From positions 124,001 to 188,000 of the forward strand of contig SVRP01000001.1 of NCBI GenBank assembly GCA_015064735.1: a stretch of 64,000 nucleotides of DNA, in the 5' to 3' direction. The notes beneath the pieces are model-generated. The model was not told the DNA's origin, searched no databases, and worked only from the letters and a program-made list of their open reading frames with translations. The stretch is from Oscillospiraceae bacterium (GTDB lineage Bacteria > Bacillota > Clostridia > Oscillospirales > CAG-272). Both the position numbers and the translations under genes were made by a program. Shown here one piece after another: positions 8,480 through 17,137 of this stretch. Every line of letters begins with the position of its first letter. The first letter of the stretch is position 1.

Positions 8480-8902
8480 ATGGCAGCAGGAACTGTAAAA
8501 ACCTATAACAGCCGACAGGTCATCATTACCTTCGGCACTCACGCCGTTTCCGGTCTCGCTGACGACTCTTTCGTAACCATCGAAGAGAAGGGCGAGGGCG
8601 TTCTCTCCAAAACCGGCTGTGACGGTGAGATCGCAAGAGCGGTCGATCCCAACAAGCAGTACACGGTGAAGCTCGCACTCTTGCAGATGTCCGACACCGC
8701 AAAGTGGCTTCGCTCTATGTACAAGAAGGACAAAACCACAGGTGACGGTTTGTTTCCCATTCTCGTAAAAGACCTCAGAGGCGGCGTTGTTTTCTCTACC
8801 GACAATGCGTGGGTACAGAAGCAGCCCTCTTGGGTAAGAGGTAAGGACACGAACAATCAGGAGTGGTCCATCGAAACCGGTGAAGGCGAATTCACCGAAT
8901 AA
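8480..8902 (+). CDS. Tail tube protein (DUF3277)
   Basis: This 140-residue protein starts MAAGTVKTYNSRQVIITFG and has ADDSFVTIEEKGEG and KDLRGGVVFSTDNAWVQKQPS, the pattern of DUF3277 tail tube proteins paired with DUF3383 sheaths. It would form the inner tube of the contractile tail. The start follows ACGGAGGTATAAC. The chaperone gene follows 36 bases downstream. Confidence 0.8.
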   Translation: MAAGTVKTYNSRQVIITFGTHAVSGLADDSFVTIEEKGEGVLSKTGCDGEIARAVDPNKQYTVKLALLQMSDTAKWLRSMYKKDKTTGDGLFPILVKDLRGGVVFSTDNAWVQKQPSWVRGKDTNNQEWSIETGEGEFTE

Positions 8903-8938
8903 AAAATAAAAGTATTTGCGTCAAGGAGGTATTAAACG

Positions 8939-9445
8939 ATGCAAGAGTCTAAGATGTTTACGCCGAGAGATGTAACAGTCTCCGGTACACAGTTTCACAT
9001 TTTCCCGTTCGGAGCGTTCAAGGCTGCCAACCTGAGTGGTGAGCTTGCACAGCTCGCCATTCCGCTCATTGCAGGCATTTCGGCTCTCCCCACGGGAGAA
9101 GGAGAAGATCCGCTTGACGCAGATTTGGAAAAGATTGCCCCTGCACTGTCGGGGGCTTTCGATTCCTTGTCTGGCGATAAGGTAGAAAACCTGTTGAGAA
9201 AGCTCGTTCTCAACAAGAACGTCTCCGTAGATTACGAAGACGAAACCGTATATCTCACGGAGGAGCTTATGAATGAGATCTTCTGTTGCGATATTATGGG
9301 TATCTATATGCTCGCTTTTGAGGTCATCAAGACGAACTACGGCGGTTTTTTCAAGAAGCTCGGAAACCTATCTGGCTCTGTAACCGAGAAAGTATCGACC
9401 TTGACGAAAGCGGCGGGATTGAGAAATACGGAAACCTCGACCTGA
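8939..9445 (+). CDS. Tail assembly chaperone, short frame
   Basis: This 168-residue protein opens with a beta-rich segment (FTPRDVTVSGTQFHIFPFGAFKA), followed by helices and an acidic centre. Place (between tube and tape measure), size and a -1 open frame running to the tape measure start all fit the gpG-type tail assembly chaperone, which coats the tape measure during tube assembly and is absent from the virion. The start follows CAAGGAGGTATT. A TTTTTTC slippery site at 9346 would let some ribosomes continue into the longer form. Confidence 0.75.
   Translation: MQESKMFTPRDVTVSGTQFHIFPFGAFKAANLSGELAQLAIPLIAGISALPTGEGEDPLDADLEKIAPALSGAFDSLSGDKVENLLRKLVLNKNVSVDYEDETVYLTEELMNEIFCCDIMGIYMLAFEVIKTNYGGFFKKLGNLSGSVTEKVSTLTKAAGLRNTETST
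9346..9352 (+). promoter_or_regulatory. -1 ribosomal frameshift site T TTT TTC
   Basis: In the chaperone frame the codons read GGT TTT TTC, giving the canonical X XXY YYZ heptamer T TTT TTC. The -1 frame is open from 9322 to a TGA at 9628-9630, which is the overlap with the tape measure start. Programmed -1 shifting at this gene is a conserved feature of long-tailed phages. Confidence 0.7.
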
Positions 9446-9630
9446 CCGCTTTTTCCGAACTTGAACTCAGAATGTACACGTTAATCAAGGCACAGCTCGC
9501 ATCGAAAATGGAACTCGAAGCGTGGTACACGCTTGATGAGGCATTGAAACTGTATGCTTTGTACAAGAGAGACGTGGATATTGAGAGGCTTCAAGCGGAA
9601 GACTTGAAAAGCGAGGTGAGTAAGCGATGA
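9352..9630 (+). CDS. Tail assembly chaperone frameshift extension (gpT-like)
   Basis: These 92 codons in the -1 frame continue from the slippery site (QEARKPIWLCNRESI) to KSEVSKR and a stop overlapping the tape measure ATG. The segment is charged and helical with AFSELELRMYTLIKAQLASKMELEAWYTLDEALKLY, quite unlike random sequence. The long chaperone would be about 230 residues and recruits the tape measure in known systems. It has no good independent start, though ATG 9472 or 9510 could be used. Confidence 0.65.
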   Translation, partial: QEARKPIWLCNRESIDLDESGGIEKYGNLDLTAFSELELRMYTLIKAQLASKMELEAWYTLDEALKLYALYKRDVDIERLQAEDLKSEVSKR

Positions 9631-12600
9631 CAATAAGGGACATTGCTATTGCATTTGGCTACGAGGTCAACAAAGGCACCGAAGCAAGTGTAAAGAAAAG
9701 CATTAACTCCCTTAAAAGTTTTGCAACGAAAGCCCTCGGTGCTATCGGCGTCGGTGTTTCTCTTACTCAACTGAACGCTATTGTTGAGGAGTTCCAAGAG
9801 GTAAATCAGCAGATCAAGTATGCTACCAACAACATTGCAAATCAGGAAGAATTGCAACGTGCAGTTGGAGATGCGGCAAACGCAACGAGGCAGACCTACG
9901 CTGCTATGGCTACGACAGTAACCGACCTGATGAACACCCACAACAAGTTGTTCAAAACGGTGGAGGATACCGCCGCTTTTGCAGAACTTACCAACAAAGC
10001 ATTCAAGTCCGCAGGAGCAAATGAGTCAGAAATCAGCTCCTTGAACGGAGCGATCCAAAACGCATTTACAACAGGAAAGGTCAGTGCAGGAAGCTTTCAG
10101 ACGATAATGAAGTCCTGCCCGAAGGTGATAACCTACCTTTCCAAAACGCTCGGCGTAACCGAGCAGCAAGTCAAGGCACTCGGAACCGCAGGTGCTATAA
10201 CCGCAAATCAGCTATACACGGCATTCAACAGCAATTCCGCCGCCATAGAATCGGATTACGGTCAACTCGCATTCACCATAACGGATGCGATGAAGTACAT
10301 CAAAAACGAATTCGGTCTTTGGTTGGTTCAGCTTAACGAAACGCACCAAATCACCCAGAAAGTAGCCAAGTTTATGACTCGTGCATTCGACGGGATTATG
10401 AACGTGGTGAAGAAAGCGACGGCTTGGGTTGAAAGGCTATCGTCGAAGGTGGGGGGCATAGGAAATCTCCTGAAGATTATCCTGATAACCATTGGAAGCA
10501 TAGCAGGTGCTACTGCCGGTCTTAAAATAGTCGGCAATGTTATGATGGGTAATTCGGCACTCCAGAAACTCGCAGAAACGCTGGGAACGGTGGGAGCGGG
10601 TGCTGGAGGTGCTTTTGCTGGCTTCAAGGGGCTTGGAGCCGCAATCGGCAAAATAGCTCCAATGGTGGCAAAGGCGTGTCCTTGGGTGCTACTCATCATA
10701 GCAATTATTGCCGCCCTAATGGTTGCACTCGAAGACCTGATAGCATTCTTCAACGGAAACGATAGTATCGCAGGAGGATTTTTCGCCACAATTGGAAAGT
10801 CCGCCGAGGATATGAAAAACAAGATAGCGGGCATAGTTGAAAAACTCGGCTCCGTCTTCTCGGACGTTTTCTCGGTGGTGTCTCAGGTAATCGGTCTTGC
10901 TGCCACGGTAATCAGCGGTGCTCTCGTAGGTGCGTTGGAAATACTGGTCGAGGTTCTCGATCCTGTATGCTCGTTGCTTCAAATGATTATGGACAAAATA
11001 ATGCCCGTAATCAATAAGTTGATGCAGTCCCTATTCAACATACTCGAAAAGCTGATGAATGGGGTATTGAAAATTATCGTATCCTTGCTGGATATAATCG
11101 TACCAATTCTCGACTTGCTCATAGCGGTTCTTGAACCTATACTCGATCTCGTCGTGATGATAGTCGATGCAGTGTTGCCGATCCTTGACATCCTGAACCC
11201 GATCATCGACATTGTAGTAAACCTCGTAAACCTCGCCCTGAAGCCTGTAATCTCCATAATTAAGTTGCTCTGCAACCTGCTCAACTCTGTGCTCGTTCCG
11301 GTGCTTAATATGGTGAATCAGTTGTTAGCCCCTGTGCTCGGCATAATCGAGAGCGTTTTGTCTATCCTGACACCGCTTTTGGATATGCTTTCGAGCCTCC
11401 TAAATCTGATTTTGTCCCCCATCATCGACGTTCTCACGGTCATAATCGACATTCTTTCGGGAACGCTCGGAGGCGTAATTTCGTTCATCACAACGCTGTT
11501 ACAGCCATTGATTGATGCACTCTCTTGGATAATCGGATTGTTCGACAAATTGATAGGGGCAATAGTCGGTCCCCTTGAAGGAGCGGCAAGCAAGTTCAAG
11601 GATTTCACGTCCTCTGTGACCGGCAACTTGACAAAAGGCATCGGAGGTCTCGGTCAAAAGGTTACGGGGTGGATGAGCAACGTCACCTCGTCGTTCAAGA
11701 ATGCCATTTCCAACTGGACTAAGAATTTCGCTCAGGGAGCGAAGGACATAGTAAGCGGTTTCGGAAAAGGCATCACCGATTTCTTCTCGAACATCGGCAG
11801 TTGGATTAAGAAGAACATCTTCGATCCTTTTGTCAACGGCTTCAAGAAGTTGTTCGGGATCCACAGTCCGTCAACTGTATTCGCAGAACTCGGCTCAATG
11901 CTTATGCAGGGACTTGGAGAGGGATTGAAAAACGCTCTCGGTTCTGTACTCAATATTCTTTCGGACATCGGTTCGAAGATACTCGACGGAGTTAAGAGTA
12001 TTTGGGAAGGAGCCAAAAACATCGCCGGTAAAATCGGCGAAACGATTTCAGGTGCAGCATCGAAAATCGGCGAGTGGGCTGGCAACGCTTGGGATAGCGT
12101 GAAGAGCGGAGCACAAAACGCTTGGACCTCTATTTCGAGTGGCTTCCAGAGTATGACGAGCAAGGTTGGAGACGCCCTGAGCGGAGCGGCAAGCAAAGTC
12201 AAGGATTTTGCAAGCGGTGTAGCAGAAAAGGTATCGACCGGTATCGGCAATGCCGTATCGGGTATCAAAAATGCAGTAAGCGATACGGTGAACAAGGCAG
12301 TAACCGCTGTCAAGGATAGTGCAATCGGCAAGGCGGTATCGTCTGCGGTCAGCACAGCAAAGGAAGGCGTGAGCAAGGCGGTGGAAACCGCTAAGTCTGC
12401 CATCAGTAGCGTAGCATCGAACGTCGGTGCGAAGGTATCCGAGATAGCAAGCAACGTCAAGAGCACCGTCAGCTCTGTTGTGGACAAAGCAAAATCGACC
12501 GTCAGCAACGTAGTTAGCTCGGTCAAAAACAGTAGTGTTGGAAAGGCGGTAGGCGGAGCGGTAAGCAAAGCCAAGAGTGCCGTATCCAGCGGATTGAAGA

Positions 12601-12953
12601 AGCTCGGCAGTTTCTTCGGTCTTGCAAATGGTGGTTACATCGGGGCAAACAAGCCCACCCCCGTAGTTATCGGTGATAACAAGAACGAGGGCGAGATCGT
12701 ATCTCCTATCAGCAAGATGAAGAACACGATGCTCGATGCTTTGAGCGTATTCGCAGGAGCAAGACAGCCCGCCCAAGCAGCACAAACCCTTAATCAAGAT
12801 TCAAGCAATCGAACCATCACGCAGAACGTGAACATCACCAACCAGTTTAATGGAGGTCCTGCTCAGGCTCAAAAGGATGGAGCGAAAGCTATGAAGAAAT
12901 CTTCCAGCGATGCAACGGCTGAAATGGCACGTGCATTGTCGTATGCGAGGTGA
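9627..12953 (+). CDS. Tail tape measure protein
   Basis: This 1,108-residue protein sets tail length and probably reaches the cell membrane during ejection. Residues 1-230 resemble a tape measure N-terminal domain (SGxLNGAIQNAFTTGKVSAGSFQTIMK-type). About 275-420 has three strong hydrophobic segments, and about 430-660 is a run of amphipathic helices spaced by Pro (PILDLL, PIIDVL). Near 745 is the common FGIHSPS motif. The rest is a long Ser/Ala/Lys/Val-rich coiled region with internal repeats (SAVSTAKEGVSKAVETAKS) and a short C-terminal domain. No lytic domain is visible. It overlaps its neighbours at both ends. Confidence 0.9.
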   Translation: MTIRDIAIAFGYEVNKGTEASVKKSINSLKSFATKALGAIGVGVSLTQLNAIVEEFQEVNQQIKYATNNIANQEELQRAVGDAANATRQTYAAMATTVTDLMNTHNKLFKTVEDTAAFAELTNKAFKSAGANESEISSLNGAIQNAFTTGKVSAGSFQTIMKSCPKVITYLSKTLGVTEQQVKALGTAGAITANQLYTAFNSNSAAIESDYGQLAFTITDAMKYIKNEFGLWLVQLNETHQITQKVAKFMTRAFDGIMNVVKKATAWVERLSSKVGGIGNLLKIILITIGSIAGATAGLKIVGNVMMGNSALQKLAETLGTVGAGAGGAFAGFKGLGAAIGKIAPMVAKACPWVLLIIAIIAALMVALEDLIAFFNGNDSIAGGFFATIGKSAEDMKNKIAGIVEKLGSVFSDVFSVVSQVIGLAATVISGALVGALEILVEVLDPVCSLLQMIMDKIMPVINKLMQSLFNILEKLMNGVLKIIVSLLDIIVPILDLLIAVLEPILDLVVMIVDAVLPILDILNPIIDIVVNLVNLALKPVISIIKLLCNLLNSVLVPVLNMVNQLLAPVLGIIESVLSILTPLLDMLSSLLNLILSPIIDVLTVIIDILSGTLGGVISFITTLLQPLIDALSWIIGLFDKLIGAIVGPLEGAASKFKDFTSSVTGNLTKGIGGLGQKVTGWMSNVTSSFKNAISNWTKNFAQGAKDIVSGFGKGITDFFSNIGSWIKKNIFDPFVNGFKKLFGIHSPSTVFAELGSMLMQGLGEGLKNALGSVLNILSDIGSKILDGVKSIWEGAKNIAGKIGETISGAASKIGEWAGNAWDSVKSGAQNAWTSISSGFQSMTSKVGDALSGAASKVKDFASGVAEKVSTGIGNAVSGIKNAVSDTVNKAVTAVKDSAIGKAVSSAVSTAKEGVSKAVETAKSAISSVASNVGAKVSEIASNVKSTVSSVVDKAKSTVSNVVSSVKNSSVGKAVGGAVSKAKSAVSSGLKKLGSFFGLANGGYIGANKPTPVVIGDNKNEGEIVSPISKMKNTMLDALSVFAGARQPAQAAQTLNQDSSNRTITQNVNITNQFNGGPAQAQKDGAKAMKKSSSDATAEMARALSYAR

Positions 12954-13504
12954 TGAACGTGGCAAAAGTTTATACGCCTTCCAATCTCGGAGGAGTACAA
13001 TTTGACGCAATCATCAGCAGAGATCGAGCCTACGAAGCAGAAGTTCCCACCTACCCCGTCGAAGACGGTTACAAAGTGAGTGACGCTGTTCTTCGAGGCC
13101 CGCTCTCTTTGAGCGTTACTGCGTTCATCTCGAACTCGCCGATTACTTGGAGGAGACAGTTAGGAAATTCTCAGAATAGGGTTAGCAGAGTGTGTAAGCA
13201 ACTCGAAAAGCTCTACTTCTCAGGAGATCCTGTTACCTTTACATCGGGTAACAAAGTTTACCGAAATATGGCACTTGTCAGCTTGACGATTCCCGAAAAC
13301 GCCGAGATGATGAATGCCGTTGAGGTTTCGTTTCAATTGCAACAGGTCGAGATAACAAAATCCAAGACCACCACGATTCCTGCTTCTTATGGAGCGAGCG
13401 GCACAACCGGCGAAAGTGGAGGTACGGCGAGCACGACAGAGGAGAAGAAAGAAGGCTTTCTCTCCAAAGCCTGCTCGCTTTTGTTCGGCTTGTTTAAGAA
13501 ATAA
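12953..13504 (+). CDS. Dit-like baseplate protein
   Basis: This 183-residue protein starts at ATG 12953 in an ATGA overlap; GTG 12950 is possible. N-terminal GVQFDAIISRDRAYEAEVPTYPVEDGYKVSDAVLRGPLSLSV resembles the Dit-like tail proteins that follow the tape measure in many myoviruses and join tube to hub. Residues after about 145 are a Gly/Ser/Thr linker and a short hydrophobic tail (ACSLLFGLF). The beta-rich core and the position give the call. Confidence 0.65.
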   Translation: MNVAKVYTPSNLGGVQFDAIISRDRAYEAEVPTYPVEDGYKVSDAVLRGPLSLSVTAFISNSPITWRRQLGNSQNRVSRVCKQLEKLYFSGDPVTFTSGNKVYRNMALVSLTIPENAEMMNAVEVSFQLQQVEITKSKTTTIPASYGASGTTGESGGTASTTEEKKEGFLSKACSLLFGLFKK

Positions 13505-13521
13505 GAGAGGAGGAAGGAACA

Positions 13522-13860
13522 TTGACAATCATATCCCTACCCGATATGAACGACAGCTTTTCAAGGGTTGTCTTGCGGGGAAAGGAGTATCTGCTCCGCT
13601 TGACGTATAACTCAACGGGAGATTTTTGGACCTTTGGCATCTACACGTCAGAGGATACGCCGATCATCACCGAGATAAAGATCGTTCCGTCCTTTCCTCT
13701 CAATCGGTATTTCCATACGAGCGAAATGCCCGATGGGATCTTCGGAGTGCTTACGAACCTCGAACGTGTTGGGCGTGATGCGTTCAAGAACGGCGAGGCT
13801 CAGTTCGTATTCATTCCCTCTGAAGAATTGATCGAGGAGGCGAAAGAATATGTCGATTAA
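13522..13860 (+). CDS. Baseplate plug-like protein (Pam3 gp18 type)
   Basis: This 112-residue protein has a TTG start 9 bases after GAGAGGAGGA. The sequence DSFSRVVLRGKEYLLRLTYNSTGDFWTFGIYTSEDTPI is characteristic of the small cyanophage Pam3 gp18-like baseplate proteins found between Dit-like and hub genes. It probably forms part of the baseplate plug or hub. It overlaps the hub gene by 11 bases. Confidence 0.65.
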   Translation: MTIISLPDMNDSFSRVVLRGKEYLLRLTYNSTGDFWTFGIYTSEDTPIITEIKIVPSFPLNRYFHTSEMPDGIFGVLTNLERVGRDAFKNGEAQFVFIPSEELIEEAKEYVD

Positions 13861-14752
13861 GTTCTTCGACCGACAGTACAGGTTAAAGGCTGGTGTAGCG
13901 GGCTCTGTTGGGTTCGAAATCGGGCAACCGTCATCGGACACCAACAAAGCTCTGCATATCAACTTTTCGCTCGAAAGGACAGACTCATCTACCCTGAATA
14001 CCGCAAAGATCCAGATATGGAACCTGAACCAAGCACACCTTAACACGCTGGCAAGAACCAACTGCCAGATCGAGTTGAATGCAGGATACGGCGATAGCCG
14101 ACCTTGCATTTTCAAAGGTACGGTAAGCAACGTGCAGACCGACCTTGATGGTGCGGACAGAATGACGGATATAGAGGCGATTGACGGTTTCGCAGAGACC
14201 AAAGACACCTTTGTTTCCATTTCCTATCGTGGAAAAACGGCTGTAAAGACGGTTATTGACGATGCGGCAAAGAAGATGGGGCTTCCTGTAAGATACTCGT
14301 CAAAGGCGAGGAGCGTTGCTCTACGCCGTTTCTTTTCCCGTGGTTACAGTTATGTTGGAGCCGCCAAAAACGCTCTCGATGCAGCTTGCAGACTTGCGAG
14401 CATCGCTTGGACGATACAGAATGGTACGTTGCAGGTAACGCAGAAGAACGAGCCGATCTCCACCATAGCACAGGTGCTCGACAAAACGTCAGGGCTTATC
14501 GGCATCCCGAAGAAGATATACAACAGTGCGGTTGCGGCTGGTGAAGACACCGGAAGCACGTTGCAGGATAGCCTTTTTGGTTATGAGGTTGTGTTCTTTT
14601 TGAACGGAGCCATTAACGTCAACGACCTTGTGAAGCTCCAATCGGAAGTAGTTACGGGTATATTCCGTGTCTATAAGTTGACAATCCAAGGTGACAACCT
14701 TGAAGGAGATTGGCAATGTACGGCACAGCTTGTGGAGGTAGGAAGCGTATGA
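13850..14752 (+). CDS. Baseplate hub protein (gp27-like)
   Basis: This 300-residue protein contains INFSLERTDSSTLNTAKIQIWNLNQAHLNTL and a GxIxNVQTDxDGADRMTDIEAIDGF block, as in phage late-control/gp27-like hubs. The C-terminal part FRVYKLTIQGDNLEGDWQCTAQLVEV is a typical hub ending. It would form the trimeric hub that holds the spike encoded next. The ATG follows GAGGAGGCGAAAGAAT inside the plug gene's end. Confidence 0.75.
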   Translation: MSIKFFDRQYRLKAGVAGSVGFEIGQPSSDTNKALHINFSLERTDSSTLNTAKIQIWNLNQAHLNTLARTNCQIELNAGYGDSRPCIFKGTVSNVQTDLDGADRMTDIEAIDGFAETKDTFVSISYRGKTAVKTVIDDAAKKMGLPVRYSSKARSVALRRFFSRGYSYVGAAKNALDAACRLASIAWTIQNGTLQVTQKNEPISTIAQVLDKTSGLIGIPKKIYNSAVAAGEDTGSTLQDSLFGYEVVFFLNGAINVNDLVKLQSEVVTGIFRVYKLTIQGDNLEGDWQCTAQLVEVGSV

Positions 14753-15303
14753 TGCAAGATCTCGTAAAGGCGATTACGGATACCGTAACGTCTATGCTTA
14801 ACGAAGTCCACACAGCATTACCGGCAGAGATTGTGGAATTCGATCCCAAAGATTGTACCGCAACGGTTCTGCCGTTGGCAAAAATGGTGCTCACAAACGG
14901 AAAGGTCATCGACTATCCGCAAATCACAGATGTTCCCGTTATGTTCCAGCAAGGAGCAGGGCGGGATGTTTCTGTCGTTTTCCCCGTAAAGAAAGGCGAC
15001 GGATGCCTGCTCATCGTGAGCGAGCAAACGCTTGATATGTGGAGAGGAGAGGGAGAGCAGTTTTCGGAAATGAAATACGCCCTCTCGAACGCCGTAGCTC
15101 TTCCGGGACTATTCAGCAAGCCACCGAAGGAAATCAAGGACGCAATCGAGGATGATTGCATCATTGTAACCAACAAGAACTTGAAAATGGTTATCTCGGA
15201 AAAGCACATTGGCATCGACGGTGACGTGAAGATTCGAGGCGACGTCAAGGTGTCTGGATCTGTGAGCGAGCACCAGTTGCTACTCAATCCATTTAACAGT
15301 TGA
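14749..15303 (+). CDS. Baseplate central spike, Gp138-like
   Basis: ATG 14749 is preferred over the ORF-track start at 14710, because GGAGGTAGGAAGC precedes it and it overlaps the hub stop by ATGA. The 184-residue product has an OB-fold-like region (PAEIVEFDPKDCTATVLPL), VFPVKKGDGCLLIVSE and a late beta-helix-like repeat IGIDGDVKIRGDVKVSGSV. This fits the Gp138 N-terminal-domain membrane-piercing spike family. Confidence 0.75.
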   Translation: MMQDLVKAITDTVTSMLNEVHTALPAEIVEFDPKDCTATVLPLAKMVLTNGKVIDYPQITDVPVMFQQGAGRDVSVVFPVKKGDGCLLIVSEQTLDMWRGEGEQFSEMKYALSNAVALPGLFSKPPKEIKDAIEDDCIIVTNKNLKMVISEKHIGIDGDVKIRGDVKVSGSVSEHQLLLNPFNS

Positions 15304-15321
15304 CCGAAAGGAGGATAGGCG

Positions 15322-15675
15322 ATGAAAGATATTTTGCTCGACGACAAAGGCGACCTGAAGCTCTCGGAAACGGGAGATATTCAGTTCACCGACAGCGTGA
15401 AGCAAGCAATCGCAATCCGACTGCGGTGGTTTCAAAACGAATGGAAGCTCGGACCTGAACTTGGCATCCCGTATTACGAGGAAGCCTTTGTGAAGAATCC
15501 GAGTTTGGTTCTGCTCGAAGACCTGATGCGAGATGCGATACTCGACGTGGAGGAAGTCACGGACGTAGAGAATTTGGTTCTCACCCTTGACCGATACCTG
15601 AGAAAGTTAAGCGTTTCGTACAAGGTTCACGCAGGACAAAGTTCAATAGAAGGGAGGTTGACACTCGATGTATAA
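15322..15675 (+). CDS. Baseplate wedge protein, gp25-like
   Basis: This 117-residue protein has LKLSETGDIQFTDSVKQAIAIRLRWFQNEWKLGPELGIPY, the familiar gp25/XkdS (DUF2634-like) wedge pattern with the FxxEWxLxPxxGIPY motif. It joins the wedge around the hub and touches the first sheath ring. The start follows GAAAGGAGGATAGGC. It overlaps the gpJ-like gene by 8 bases. Confidence 0.75.
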   Translation: MKDILLDDKGDLKLSETGDIQFTDSVKQAIAIRLRWFQNEWKLGPELGIPYYEEAFVKNPSLVLLEDLMRDAILDVEEVTDVENLVLTLDRYLRKLSVSYKVHAGQSSIEGRLTLDV

Positions 15676-17137
15676 CCAAAGAGGTGTAACACCGAACGGT
15701 TTTGTGAAGAAAAGGCTTGATGAGATCTTAGCCGAGCTTCAGCAAGACCTTACCGAAGAATTCGGATTCGATGTAGCACTCAATCCTCAATCCTTCTTGA
15801 ATGTTCTTACCACGAATTTCGCTGATAGACTCGCACAGCTCTGGGAGGTGGCGGAGCAAACGTACTTCGCACACTATCCTTCCACCGCAGAAGGAGTAAA
15901 CCTCGACTTCGCCGCACAGTTCGGCGGCTTAACGAGAGAAAGAGATCAGCAAACAGCCTACACGGTTCTTTGCACAGGCAAAGATGGGACGCTCATCGGT
16001 GACGGTACACGTATCGCATCGAACACGACACCCCAGATTTTCTTCAAAGCAATGCAGGACTTCGAATTGACAAGAGAAGCCTTCAACAAAGCATCTGTTT
16101 CCGTGGTTTCGGCATCAGATGACACAGTATATACCGTAACGATAAACGGCGATGCCTGTGTTTATCGCTCTGGCGTAAGTGCCACAGCATCCGAAATCTT
16201 GCTCGGACTCCAAGAACAGATAACCGCTACGGTTGGAGACGATTTCGAGGCAGTTGCAGAGGATTCTGTATTGAAGATCACGTGCAAGAGCGATAGAAAG
16301 ACAAACCATCTTTCGCTTTCGGAAAACCTGACAACCGAGACCGTTTCCTGCCTGTTTACATTCCACAGTGAGGAGTTCGGAAAAATCGTCCTTCCGGCAG
16401 GCTCCATTACCGAGATCGTTACAACGATTGTCGGCTTCGAGTCTTGCTCGAACCTTTCTTCCCCCACATACGGACGACTTCGGGAAACCGACATCGAATT
16501 CCGCCAGTCTTACTTGCAGAAAATCGCCTCCCGCTCGACTATGATGCTGGAGAGCGTTGTTGCAGGTATCCTTGAAAACGTGGAAAACGTAAGCAGTGCT
16601 TCGGGATACGAAAACGATTCGTCAGAAACGGATGCGGAAGGCAGACCGCCCCACTCGATAGAAATTGTCGTTGATGGCGGTTCGGACGTCGATATTGCCG
16701 CACAGATCCTGAAGAATAAGGCTGCGGGCATCGCAACCTACGGAAGCGTAGAAGTAGATGTTCCCGATTTGTTTGGTGGCGTTGTGGTGGTTCGCTTCAA
16801 CAGACCTCAGCCTGTCTATGTATGGTTGAAGGTAAATGTAACGAAGAACCCGTCACAGCCTATGCCCCCGAACTACACAGACCTCATCAAGCAGGCTATC
16901 GTGGAGAAATCCACAGACCTGAAGGCTGGAAGTGCTGTTCTCACGCAGGATTTCTACGAAGGTATCAAGGCAAAGTGTTCGGGTATTGCCTATATAGACA
17001 TATCCGCATTCAGCACAACCGAAAGCGATTCCGTTCCGACCGAGGGCGACTATACCGAGAGGAACGTGTTCGTTACATCTCGGCAGAAAGCCGTTATAGA
17101 CACGGACAGAATCGAGGTGACGCTGATTGAGCATTGA
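15668..17137 (+). CDS. Baseplate wedge protein, gpJ/gp47-like
   Basis: This 489-residue protein shows the baseplate J family pattern: VTPNGFVKKRLDEILAELQQDLTEEFG, GVNLDFAAQFGGLTRERDQQTAYTVL, then a RLRETDIEFRQSYLQKIASRSTMMLESVVAGILE core and HSIEIVVDGGSDVDIA. The wedge links hub to fibres and triggers sheath contraction. An inserted domain around residues 140-240 is longer than in minimal homologues. Confidence 0.85.
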   Translation: MYNQRGVTPNGFVKKRLDEILAELQQDLTEEFGFDVALNPQSFLNVLTTNFADRLAQLWEVAEQTYFAHYPSTAEGVNLDFAAQFGGLTRERDQQTAYTVLCTGKDGTLIGDGTRIASNTTPQIFFKAMQDFELTREAFNKASVSVVSASDDTVYTVTINGDACVYRSGVSATASEILLGLQEQITATVGDDFEAVAEDSVLKITCKSDRKTNHLSLSENLTTETVSCLFTFHSEEFGKIVLPAGSITEIVTTIVGFESCSNLSSPTYGRLRETDIEFRQSYLQKIASRSTMMLESVVAGILENVENVSSASGYENDSSETDAEGRPPHSIEIVVDGGSDVDIAAQILKNKAAGIATYGSVEVDVPDLFGGVVVVRFNRPQPVYVWLKVNVTKNPSQPMPPNYTDLIKQAIVEKSTDLKAGSAVLTQDFYEGIKAKCSGIAYIDISAFSTTESDSVPTEGDYTERNVFVTSRQKAVIDTDRIEVTLIEH

